16,327 nt of DNA from Candidatus Peregrinibacteria bacterium (GTDB lineage: Bacteria > Patescibacteriota > Gracilibacteria > Peribacterales > Peribacteraceae): the NCBI GenBank assembly GCA_018662075.1, contig JABJGX010000032.1, positions 1 to 16,327 on the forward strand, in the 5' to 3' direction. The number at the start of each line of letters is the position of its first letter. Position 1 is the stretch's first letter. This document shows positions 5,769 to 12,105 of this stretch, piece by piece. The translations under genes were made by a program, and so were the position numbers. The notes under the pieces are model-generated. The model was not told the DNA's origin. It ran no database searches and saw only the letters and a list, made by a program, of their open reading frames with translations.

Positions 5769-7856
5769 TTAACCTATAAGACCATTTGCTGTGTACAGGC
5801 TTACTGTCAGCACAGACACAATAGTCATAAGCTTCACGAGGATGTTAATAGAAGGTCCTGAGGTATCCTTGAAAGGATCTCCTACAGTATCTCCTACAAC
5901 AGCTGCTTTATGAGCATCTGATCCTTTTCCTCCGAGGTTTCCAGCTTCAATGTACTTCTTTGCGTTATCCCAAGCACCACCACTGTTCGCCATAGAGATC
6001 GCGAGGAGTACTCCTGTGACGAGTGAACCTGCAAGTAGTCCTCCAAGAGCCTCTGCTCCAAGAACGTACCCTACAAGGACAGGTGCTGTTACTGCGATGA
6101 GACCTGGAAGCATCATCTCTTTGATAGCTGCAGCCGTTGCGATATCAACACATCGTGCGCTATCACCTTGTGCTGTTCCTTCCATAAGTCCTTTGATCTC
6201 TTTAAATTGACGACGTACTTCTTCAATCATAGAGAATGCTGCTCGTCCTACTGCGTTCATTGTCATTGCAGAGAAAACGAATGGAAGCGTTCCACCGATA
6301 AGTAGTCCAATCAATGTGTATGGGTTCATCAAGTTAATAGACTGAAGGTTTGCAGCTTCTGCGAACGCAGAGAACAAAGCCAAAGCCGTAAGCGCTGCAG
6401 ATCCGATTGCGAACCCTTTTCCGATAGCAGCTGTTGTGTTTCCTGCACTATCAAGTGCATCTGTACGCGTGCGCACTTGCTTTGGAAGCTTTGCCATTTC
6501 TGCAAGGCCACCTGCATTATCTGCAACCGGTCCATAAGCATCTACCGCCAAAGAAATTCCAAGTGTTGAAAGCATTCCAACCGCAGCAATTGCGATTCCA
6601 TAAAGTCCTGACTGTGTGTATGCAACACCAATAGCTCCGCAGATAACAAGTACTGGGAAGAATGTTGATGAGTATCCAAGTGCAAGTCCTGAAATAAGTG
6701 TTGTAGCAGAGCCAGTCTTTGCAGAATCTGCCAACTCCTTTACCGGCTTGTAGTGTTCTGATGTGTAGTACTCTGTAAGGATTCCAATGATCAAACCAGA
6801 AACAAGTCCTGCAACCATCGCCATGAATACTCCGAACCATGCGTCTGCTGGTAGGAGGTTGTTTGCGAGGAAGAATGTTCCTGCAACAACAATTCCCGAT
6901 GAAAGAAATAGTCCATTCTTAAGAGCGCTATGTACGTCGCTACTTCCCTTCTTTGTACGAACAACAAATGTTCCAATAATAGAAGCAACAATTCCGAGGG
7001 CTGATACAAACAATGGGAAGAGCACTGCAATCTCTGGGTTAGCCCATGAAGTTGTCAGTCCAATAAGCATCGCTGCAAGCAACGATCCAACGTAGCTCTC
7101 GAAAAGGTCTGCACCCATTCCAGCAACATCTCCGACGTTGTCTCCAACGTTGTCTGCGATAACTGCTGGGTTACGTGGGTCATCCTCTGGAATACCCGCT
7201 TCAACCTTACCAACCAAGTCTGCTCCAACATCTGCAGCCTTTGTAAAGATTCCTCCTCCAACACGTGCAAACAATGCAACAGTAGAAGCACCGAAGCTAA
7301 ACCCTGTAAGGGATTGCAACGCATCTCCAAGAGAAAGACCTGCAGTATGTACAAGGTACAAAAGACCTCCAACGAGACCAAGAATACCAAGTCCTACTAC
7401 AGATAGCCCCATAGTCGCTCCACTAAGGAAGGCGATACGCAATGCGTTTCCAAGGCTCGTACGTGCGGCTTGCGTTGTACGAATGTTTGCAGCAGTAGCT
7501 GCACGCATTCCAATGTACCCTGCAAGGACGCTACAAAAAGCACCAAGAACAAAGCTACCAGAAGTAAATGGTGTTCCCCAGTTACCACTCTGTGCATTTG
7601 CAAGTCCTGTATCCAGGAATACAAAAATACAAGCAGCAATAAGAACAACAAATATGCCGATTACTTTGTACTCTCTTTTAAGGAAAGCCATCGCACCAGC
7701 GCGAACTTGGTCTGCAATAACTTTCATCTTTTCTGTTCCAGTTCCCTGCATTTGAATGAGAATGCGAAAGATCATTGCAGTAAGCAATGCAAGCACTCCA
7801 GTCGAAAGAACGGATACAAGAGAGTTGGAAAACGGGTCAGCGAATACGGGTAGCAT
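5769..7856 (-). CDS. hppA: Membrane-bound ion-translocating pyrophosphatase, K+-dependent type
   Basis: 695 residues with about 16 hydrophobic segments, the usual length for the family. It hydrolyses cytoplasmic pyrophosphate and pumps H+ or Na+ outward. The active-site signature is complete: DVGADLVGKVEAG (209-221), EDDPRNP, DNVGDNVGD (235-243) and DTVGDPFKDTSGPS near the C-terminus (656-669). GNTTAAIGKG has Ala476 and Gly479 where K+-independent enzymes carry Lys and Thr, so K+ dependence is expected. The ion-selectivity glutamate is in DLFESYV (Glu253), the position seen in bacterial K+-dependent members; H+ versus Na+ specificity cannot be settled by reading. It has its own terminator downstream and sits beyond another terminator upstream, so it appears monocistronic. 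No Shine-Dalgarno; a run of six C lies 10-15 nt before the ATG. In this neighbourhood it would remove PPi released by PRTases, CTP-using reactions and tRNA synthetases. Confidence 0.97.
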   Translation of the reverse strand: MLPVFADPFSNSLVSVLSTGVLALLTAMIFRILIQMQGTGTEKMKVIADQVRAGAMAFLKREYKVIGIFVVLIAACIFVFLDTGLANAQSGNWGTPFTSGSFVLGAFCSVLAGYIGMRAATAANIRTTQAARTSLGNALRIAFLSGATMGLSVVGLGILGLVGGLLYLVHTAGLSLGDALQSLTGFSFGASTVALFARVGGGIFTKAADVGADLVGKVEAGIPEDDPRNPAVIADNVGDNVGDVAGMGADLFESYVGSLLAAMLIGLTTSWANPEIAVLFPLFVSALGIVASIIGTFVVRTKKGSSDVHSALKNGLFLSSGIVVAGTFFLANNLLPADAWFGVFMAMVAGLVSGLIIGILTEYYTSEHYKPVKELADSAKTGSATTLISGLALGYSSTFFPVLVICGAIGVAYTQSGLYGIAIAAVGMLSTLGISLAVDAYGPVADNAGGLAEMAKLPKQVRTRTDALDSAGNTTAAIGKGFAIGSAALTALALFSAFAEAANLQSINLMNPYTLIGLLIGGTLPFVFSAMTMNAVGRAAFSMIEEVRRQFKEIKGLMEGTAQGDSARCVDIATAAAIKEMMLPGLIAVTAPVLVGYVLGAEALGGLLAGSLVTGVLLAISMANSGGAWDNAKKYIEAGNLGGKGSDAHKAAVVGDTVGDPFKDTSGPSINILVKLMTIVSVLTVSLYTANGLIG

Positions 7857-7935
7857 ATGTATTGGGGGGAAATTTCTAAGCTAGTGTATAGGGCAGGGAT
7901 GTGTAGAGCTAGAGCTGTGTACACTTCTGGTATAC

Positions 7936-7963
7936 AAAAAAGCCGCTCCAGAGAGCGGCTTTT
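7936..7963 (-). terminator. Rho-independent terminator of the secreted-protein gene
   Basis: A perfect 11-bp stem, AAAAGCCGCTC (minus strand) pairing with GAGCGGCTTTT around the loop TCTG, followed by more T (six T in a row). It lies 26 nt beyond the stop codon of the 7990-8508 gene. The A/T flanks would also let it act on the plus strand, but no plus-strand gene leads into it. Confidence 0.92.
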
Positions 7964-7989
7964 AGATTACATATATTTTTGTGATGTTC

Positions 7990-8508
7990 TTATCGGTGAC
8001 TGTCTGCTCTTTCACCAAGGATATCACGGTCACGGTCATCTACCTGTGAGTGGTAAAAGTTTTCACGGATGTCACGACGAGTTGGACGGTCGTAACCCCA
8101 GCTACCATTGTTATCTGGATGATTCCCACCTGTCTGAACAAGTGTTGTTGGAAGACCCTTAGAAACAACGCGACGGTTGTCGCCAGAAACGTTTAGTACA
8201 CGGTAATCAACACCACGAAGGTATCCAAGAACGTGACGACGGAAGTTTCTCTGAGCAGACCTAACCTGTGCGCGAGCAAGGTGAGCACGACCAGTAGTAT
8301 CAGATACTGAAGCTGAACGTGTCATACCAGCATCATGTAAAATTGAAGAGTATGCATCTGCATACAAATCACGAATTTCAGAACGCTGACGCAACTGTGT
8401 AGTTGCAACAGGAGGTACTCCTCTGCGGTAAGCAAGAGCAGGTGTAGCGGACCCAGCAAAAATCGCAAGAACTGAGGCAGCTGAGATGAGAGAGTGCGTA
8501 ATCTTCAT
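7990..8508 (-). CDS. Small secreted basic protein of unknown function
   Basis: 172 residues. A clear Sec signal peptide: MKITHS, a hydrophobic core LISAASVLAIFAG, then ATPALA with cleavage expected after Ala26. No lipobox cysteine, no transmembrane segment afterwards. The mature part is rich in Arg and Asp with paired charges (RDIREN, DDRDRDILGERADSHR) and contains no cysteine. A central segment (about 40-100) is probably helical; the stretch 108-140 is polar and Gly/Asn-rich. I do not recognise a family. It is isolated: a terminator follows it and a terminator-like hairpin precedes it, so it is probably expressed alone. A partly palindromic element overlaps its likely promoter, which hints at regulation. 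It could be a surface or periplasmic protein. Confidence 0.8.
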   Translation of the reverse strand: MKITHSLISAASVLAIFAGSATPALAYRRGVPPVATTQLRQRSEIRDLYADAYSSILHDAGMTRSASVSDTTGRAHLARAQVRSAQRNFRRHVLGYLRGVDYRVLNVSGDNRRVVSKGLPTTLVQTGGNHPDNNGSWGYDRPTRRDIRENFYHSQVDDRDRDILGERADSHR

Positions 8509-8553
8509 GTGTAGCTAAAGAAAAAAGTAATAAGAGGGATGTAAAGTAGATGG

Positions 8554-8582
8554 ATATTAACTGTATTGCAAGGGTACAGCAA
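8554..8582 (-). promoter_or_regulatory. Possible promoter of the secreted-protein gene
   Basis: On the minus strand TTGCTG (8577-8582) and TAATAT (8554-8559) are separated by 17 bp. Both hexamers are only fair matches to consensus. Transcription would start near 8547 and leave a leader of about 38 nt. The -35 lies in the centre of the inverted repeat 8566-8595. Confidence 0.35.
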
Positions 8583-8595
8583 CATACCTTTGCAA
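8566..8595. repeat. Inverted repeat overlapping a promoter (candidate operator)
   Basis: Arms TTGCAAGGGTA (8566-8576) and TACCTTTGCAA (8585-8595) match at 10 of 11 positions around an 8-bp centre. The odd pair is G-U on plus-strand RNA but A-C on minus-strand RNA. No T-tract follows directly on either strand, so a terminator is unlikely. The position over the -35 and spacer of the predicted promoter suggests a site for a dimeric regulator. Confidence 0.5.
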
Positions 8596-8619
8596 AACTG
8601 ACAAGAGTTTTCTCTTATC
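8594..8619 (-). terminator. Weak terminator-like hairpin after the YtxH-like gene
   Basis: Minus-strand stem GATAAGAG / CTCTTGTC (8 bp, one U-G) with an AAAA loop, then AG and TTTT. The stem starts at the G of the gene's own TAG stop codon. It is A/U-rich, so termination may be inefficient. Confidence 0.45.
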
Positions 8620-9074
8620 TACGTTAGCTTCCGTACATTTGTCTTTACTCTCTTAGCAGTCTTAGCTGCTGTTTTCCTCGCTTTTTCGGTAGTTTTCTTC
8701 ACGGTTTTCTTTGCCTTTGTCTGGCCTTTTTTTACGGCTTTTTTTGCAGATTTTTCTACTTTTTTCCCAGCAGTCGCTACAGACTTCTTCACCTGTGACT
8801 TTCCAGCGTTTAATTCCTTTTTTGCCTCAGACACCTTCTTCTCTGCAAATTTCTTTGCTTTTGTAACATTATTTTGGACTTCATCACTATCGATGAACTC
8901 TTGAACTTGCTTCGCAAGTTTCTTTCCATCCTTCTGTAAAGCAGAACCAAGCAGCTTTGCCGCCTCTTCTCCATCCTTTGCATTTGCTATTTTTTCACGC
9001 AAAGTTTTGTTGCTAAACAAATAACCAGCAGTAGCGCCACCAAGTGTTCCAATAAGGAGAGAAAGCTTTTTCAT
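8619..9074 (-). CDS. YtxH-like protein with histone H1-like Lys/Ala tail
   Basis: 151 residues. An N-terminal hydrophobic glycine-rich helix, LSLLIGTLGGATAGYLF (4-20), followed by a charged amphipathic region (about 22-90), is the layout of YtxH/gas-vesicle-like stress proteins (PF12732). From about 91 to the end it is almost pure Lys/Ala/Thr/Val with repeated AxKK/KKT units and only two acidic residues (Glu107, Glu130). This resembles the C-terminal tails of eukaryotic H1 and bacterial H1-like proteins such as HctA/AlgP. Inference: membrane-anchored at the N-terminus with a cationic tail that could bind nucleic acid, teichoic acid-like polymers or another acidic protein. It is divergent from the small acidic-protein gene at 9179; a TATACT at 9108-9113 may be its -10, but no good -35 is seen. 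No Shine-Dalgarno. Confidence 0.75.
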   Translation of the reverse strand: MKKLSLLIGTLGGATAGYLFSNKTLREKIANAKDGEEAAKLLGSALQKDGKKLAKQVQEFIDSDEVQNNVTKAKKFAEKKVSEAKKELNAGKSQVKKSVATAGKKVEKSAKKAVKKGQTKAKKTVKKTTEKARKTAAKTAKRVKTNVRKLT

Positions 9075-9140
9075 GAATAGTATGGGAATGATGAATGAGT
9101 ACGTATGAGTATACAGATTCTCAAATTAAAAGGGAACAGA

Positions 9141-9178
9141 TTGCATAAATAAGAATTTTATCGCATAGTACCTCTCCT
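9141..9178 (+). promoter_or_regulatory. Promoter of the small acidic-protein gene, predicted leaderless
   Basis: -35 TTGCAT (9141-9146), 17-bp spacer, -10 CATAGT (9164-9169), then 9 nt to the ATG at 9179. Both hexamers are 4 of 6 matches, so the support is mainly the spacing, which equals that upstream of 1819 and 5683. Confidence 0.5.
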
Positions 9179-9562
9179 ATGTCAGAAACACTTACTGATA
9201 TCGACTCTCTAGGGAGAGAAGCATTACTAACTGTTCATAATGATCTTGTAGAGGATTTCAATGTCATTGTAGACGAGACCAGGCTTCCAAGATCTTATCA
9301 ACGCTTACTCAATGATATATCATCAGCAGATGAGCACCTTGATAAAGCGGCATCTGCAATCCTTGCTCGCCTGCTACCAGAACTAGAAGTACAAGAAGAA
9401 ACATTGGACATTCGACGTGGAGCATTCGCCATACTGCAGACCTTACAGACTGAAACCTCCGATACTTCTATGTCAGATATCATCACACTTCGACAAATCA
9501 TAAAACAAAGACGTGCACTGCATGCGCAAATCCCAACACTCATCGAGGAATTCGAAGAATAA
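9179..9562 (+). CDS. Small acidic helical protein of unknown function
   Basis: 127 residues with no signal peptide, no membrane segment and no cysteine; predicted all-helical by composition. Acidic residues cluster at both ends (SETLTDIDS near the start, IEEFEE at the end), and the segment ITLRQIIKQRRALHAQI (about 101-117) looks like an amphipathic basic helix. No family recognised. It is the only plus-strand gene in the right half of the window. It diverges from the very basic YtxH-like gene, which makes an interacting acidic/basic pair conceivable but unproven. Its TAA stop abuts the stop codon of proS on the other strand with zero spacing. The start is favoured by the promoter ending 9 nt upstream; no Shine-Dalgarno. 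Confidence 0.7.
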   Translation: MSETLTDIDSLGREALLTVHNDLVEDFNVIVDETRLPRSYQRLLNDISSADEHLDKAASAILARLLPELEVQEETLDIRRGAFAILQTLQTETSDTSMSDIITLRQIIKQRRALHAQIPTLIEEFEE

Positions 9563-10813
9563 TTAAATTGAATCTATCGCAACCATCATTACCTCCCCTG
9601 TAATGCGATTTTTAAGTTCTGCACCTGCGCCTTCGAGGGTCTTTGGTGAGATCACGATACGCTTAGGACAACCAATCAAGTCTGCATCTGCAAGCTTTGC
9701 ACCAACAGAAGCTTTAAGGCGGTCATCAAAGATCGCAGTCTTCCCCTCTTCTGCTAAGCGGTCATAAAGAGCAACTGCCTTCTTGTAGGACTCATCATCT
9801 TCAGTCTTTGAAATAGGGACAATATGAAAGTCTGCAGGGTTTATTTCTTCTGTCCATCGCATCCCATCATCATCTGCAAATGCTTCAACCATAATTCCCA
9901 TTAAGCGTGATACACCAATGCCATAACACCCCATGGTGATTGGAAACATCTTTCCGTCTTGATCTGTAAATTGCAGTTTAAATGGCTCTGAGAACTTTGT
10001 ACCAAGCTTAAAGATATTCGCACCTTCAGACCCCTTCTCTTCACGGAAGCTTGTCCCTCCAGTCTCTGGACACTTGGTAACACCCTCTTCAAAGATCTCT
10101 TTATTGATCGCAATGTTCATACCTTTCTTCTCTGCATCAACGCTTACATAAATAGTATCTTCGCCTTGTGATAGCACTACCTGAAATTCGTGTGAGAACT
10201 GAGAAAACGAACCGCCAGAAGCATACGTATAATATGTCTTATCAGCTAAACCTAAGCGTTCGAAAATCGTGTTGTAGGCAGCATGCATAACTTCGTAATA
10301 TTCATCTAAACTTTCCTGATCTGCATGGAATGAATAAAGATCCTTCATGAGGAACTCCCGACCACGTAAGATACCAGACTTAGCCCTCGGTTCGTTTCGA
10401 AACTTTGTCTGAATCTGATAACAACCAAACGGCAAGTTCTTATACGAACTGACATACTCTTTAACAAGCGGTGTGACGATCTCTTCATGTGTAGGGTTCA
10501 ATGCATATTCTGTATCTCCTGATGCAGGCATCTTAAAGAGTGCGTCAAAACCCTCCCATCTATCTGTTGTTACCCAGTTCTGTTTTGGCGAAAGTGCAGA
10601 CATCAAGATCTCCTGACCACCAGCACTATTCATTTCCTCGCGTACAACGTTCTCAACCTTGCGAAGAACAATAAGTCCTAGTGGTAAGTATGAATACGCA
10701 CCTGCCATTGTTTTATGAATAAACCCTGCTCTGGTGAGCAAGTCTGCATTAATAGAGCTCGCATCGGACTGAGTCTCTTTAGACGTTCTGGTGAATAATT
10801 GAGAAAGATACAT
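9563..10813 (-). CDS. proS: Prolyl-tRNA synthetase, short form without editing domain
   Basis: Charges tRNA-Pro with proline in the cytoplasm. 416 residues, against about 570 for the standard bacterial enzyme. Class II core: motif 1 region RKVENVVREEMNSAGGQEIL (51-70), TxE-loop NPTHEE (106-111), motif 2 FRNEPRAKSGILRGREFLMKD (138-158), GSFSQFSHEFQV (201-212) and motif 3 GCYGIGVSRLMG (295-306). A C-terminal anticodon-binding domain spans about 325-416. The INS editing domain that bacterial-type ProRS carries between motifs 2 and 3 is replaced by about 45 residues (224-268), so hydrolysis of Ala-tRNA-Pro must be done in trans or not at all. Last gene of the right-hand operon; it starts 12 nt after the DivPAP stop, with ACTCT 6 nt before the ATG and no Shine-Dalgarno. 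No terminator is visible after it. Confidence 0.97.
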   Translation of the reverse strand: MYLSQLFTRTSKETQSDASSINADLLTRAGFIHKTMAGAYSYLPLGLIVLRKVENVVREEMNSAGGQEILMSALSPKQNWVTTDRWEGFDALFKMPASGDTEYALNPTHEEIVTPLVKEYVSSYKNLPFGCYQIQTKFRNEPRAKSGILRGREFLMKDLYSFHADQESLDEYYEVMHAAYNTIFERLGLADKTYYTYASGGSFSQFSHEFQVVLSQGEDTIYVSVDAEKKGMNIAINKEIFEEGVTKCPETGGTSFREEKGSEGANIFKLGTKFSEPFKLQFTDQDGKMFPITMGCYGIGVSRLMGIMVEAFADDDGMRWTEEINPADFHIVPISKTEDDESYKKAVALYDRLAEEGKTAIFDDRLKASVGAKLADADLIGCPKRIVISPKTLEGAGAELKNRITGEVMMVAIDSI

Positions 10814-10825
10814 GGCAGCAGAGTA

Positions 10826-11233
10826 CTACAGATTCACCAAGTTCACCATCCACATCGTCAGCAACGTTCCAAAGATAATTCCACCAATCACCTCGGCAAC
10901 ACTGTGTCCTACACGTTCTGAAAACTCTTCAAGCTGACGCAAAATATTTAATGCCTTTGCCTGTTTTCCAACCTGAGACCGTACAAACGCAGCGTCATAC
11001 CATACGATTCCTGCAAGCACAGTCGCTATAGCAAATGTTGTAGACCCCACACCATCTATCGTACCGACAACAATTAAGAGTGATGCGACAAACGCACTAT
11101 GTGAACTTGGCATACCGCCATGTTGAAACCAGATACCATGCACTGTACCTTCTAAGAAATGCTTCGTTACTTCTGCAAATAACATAATACTGACGCAAAT
11201 AACGAACGGATATTGAACAAGGAAAGATTGCAT
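10826..11233 (-). CDS. Divergent PAP2 family (DivPAP/DUF212) membrane protein
   Basis: 135 residues, nearly the full family length (YuiD of Bacillus subtilis is a relative; PF02681). Family motifs are GGMPSSHSAFVASL (39-52), WYDAAFVRSQVGKQAKALN (78-96) and ERVGHSVAEVIGGIIFG (106-122). These carry the Ser-His, Arg and His-Glu positions expected of an acid-phosphatase/vanadium-chloroperoxidase-like site. Hydrophobic segments at about 8-27, 46-60, 65-79 and 112-130 place it in the membrane. Activity is unproven for the family; lipid phosphate or pyrophosphate hydrolysis is the usual guess. Third gene of the operon, 32 nt after the nuclease stop. ACTCT sits 4 nt before the ATG; the overlapping TATACT could also be a -10, though no -35 is found for it. 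Confidence 0.9.
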   Translation of the reverse strand: MQSFLVQYPFVICVSIMLFAEVTKHFLEGTVHGIWFQHGGMPSSHSAFVASLLIVVGTIDGVGSTTFAIATVLAGIVWYDAAFVRSQVGKQAKALNILRQLEEFSERVGHSVAEVIGGIIFGTLLTMWMVNLVNL

Positions 11234-11265
11234 GCTGAGAGTATAAAGAGATGAGCGCTCTATTA

Positions 11266-12087
11266 CTAGGACAAGATAGCAGCATCACAGACTCCCTTGT
11301 ACGGACAGCGACCGCATGCGCCGAGTGAAGGAGTAGGATCGAACTGTGCATCTTCTATGTCACCGCTAAGAACATCTATCTGTTGCATTGCCTCTGCTAA
11401 TTGTCCATCAGACCGAGACGTGTGGACTTCGGTAATACCATCTTCATGTAAGAACATCAGCGTCAGTTTCGTACATGGCATGTCGAACTCTTGCTCTGCA
11501 GCCAGTGCATAAATGGACAACTGCAAGTCTGCATCCACTTCTTCCTGTGTACGGAGTCCTCCTGTTTTAAAATCTATAACATTTGATGATCCACTGTCCT
11601 CTTCCACTCGGTCAAATCTTCCTGCAATAATCAAATCCTGTGAATCTTTTGAATCTTTTGAATCCTTTCCCTCTTTTAGTCTAAACCCTCTCTCCACCGC
11701 CAATACCTCACGTTCTTTTTCGATCCACCACTCAAAGAAATGCTGCATAAGCACTTCTCCTTTTGCCCTCGCTTTATCACCATCAACTTTGCTTGCATAT
11801 CCCTGGAAAATAAAAGACTGATGCCATAAACGGGATAAAGTATCAAAACTAAGGGGTAAAGGAGACTCCTCCTCAACACTTTGAAATAAGGCAAGCTGAT
11901 TCCCTAACCCCAACCCCCTACTCCCTAATCCTATTTCTAACTTCCCCCACTTACTCAAAGTGTTATGCACACTACTACCAAAACTTTCACCAGCTGAAAT
12001 ACTACGTGAAATCTTTTTCACGTTCGCAAACTCGTATTGCCGAGGGCACGTACGATAAGTGTTTAATTGGGAGAAGCTGTATGGCAT
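11266..12087 (-). CDS. PD-(D/E)XK nuclease, stand-alone RecB/AddB/Cas4-like with 4Fe-4S cysteines
   Basis: 273 residues forming one nuclease domain. In order: YSFSQLNTYRTCPRQYEF (3-20) with Cys14; GSSVHNTL with His41; GRFDRVE with Asp159; the core VIDFKTG with Asp172 and Lys174; QLSIYALA with Gln189 and Tyr193; and ACGRCPYKGVC with Cys258, Cys261 and Cys267. The Cys + three-Cys layout fits the iron-sulfur clasp of AddB/Cas4-type enzymes, and all catalytic positions are present, so it should cut DNA or act as an exonuclease. No helicase is fused or adjacent. Two low-complexity inserts break the fold: GLGSRGLGLG (53-62), encoded by a G-quadruplex-like stretch, and a KDS repeat (141-149). It starts 18 nt after the giant gene, across a hairpin, with ACTCT directly before the ATG. 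A Cas4 role is not supported: no cas genes or repeats are seen. Confidence 0.88.
   Translation of the reverse strand: MPYSFSQLNTYRTCPRQYEFANVKKISRSISAGESFGSSVHNTLSKWGKLEIGLGSRGLGLGNQLALFQSVEEESPLPLSFDTLSRLWHQSFIFQGYASKVDGDKARAKGEVLMQHFFEWWIEKEREVLAVERGFRLKEGKDSKDSKDSQDLIIAGRFDRVEEDSGSSNVIDFKTGGLRTQEEVDADLQLSIYALAAEQEFDMPCTKLTLMFLHEDGITEVHTSRSDGQLAEAMQQIDVLSGDIEDAQFDPTPSLGACGRCPYKGVCDAAILS
11642..11668. repeat. 9-bp in-frame tandem repeat, three copies
   Basis: GAATCTTTT twice (11642-11650, 11651-11659), then GAATCCTTT (11660-11668) with one change. On the coding strand it reads as repeated Asp-Ser-Lys in the nuclease, placed in a loop before the GRFDRV strand. A unit of three codons allows copy-number change without frameshift. 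Confidence 0.85.
11902..11925 (-). other. G-quadruplex motif within the nuclease gene
   Basis: On the coding (minus) strand four G-runs of 3, 5, 4 and 3 are separated by loops AGTA, TT and TTA, meeting the G3+N1-7 rule; a GG lies just 5'. It would fold in the mRNA and on the non-template strand. It encodes the Gly/Leu-rich insert GLGSRGLGLG. Confidence 0.7.
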
Positions 12088-12090
12088 AGA

Positions 12091-12105
12091 GTGCTATTGT
12101 AGCAC
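12091..12105 (-). other. Intercistronic hairpin between giant gene and nuclease gene
   Basis: A perfect 6-bp stem GTGCTA / TAGCAC with loop CAA (minus strand). It begins directly after the TAA of the upstream gene and ends 3 nt before the ATG of the next. There is no T-tract, so a terminator is unlikely; translational coupling or an RNA-processing site are options. Confidence 0.6.

Noticed and set aside
7138..7755. A 205-codon open frame on the plus strand opposite the pyrophosphatase gene
   Set aside because: It is fully antisense to a conserved gene, has Pro/Arg/Thr-rich content typical of the complement of Ala/Gly/Val-rich membrane protein codons, and shows no motif.
7864..7869. Run of six G before the pyrophosphatase gene as a phase-variation tract
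   Set aside because: Too short to slip often, and a housekeeping ion pump is an unlikely target.
11234..11265. A separate promoter (TATACT at 11240-11245) for the DivPAP gene
   Set aside because: No -35 at suitable spacing, and the 6-nt distance to the ATG would place the transcription start inside the start codon; co-transcription with the nuclease is simpler.
11266..12087. Nuclease as Cas4 of a CRISPR system
   Set aside because: The fold and cysteines allow it, but there are no cas1/cas2 genes and no repeat-spacer array in the window; AddB/RecB-like stand-alone nuclease is the safer name.
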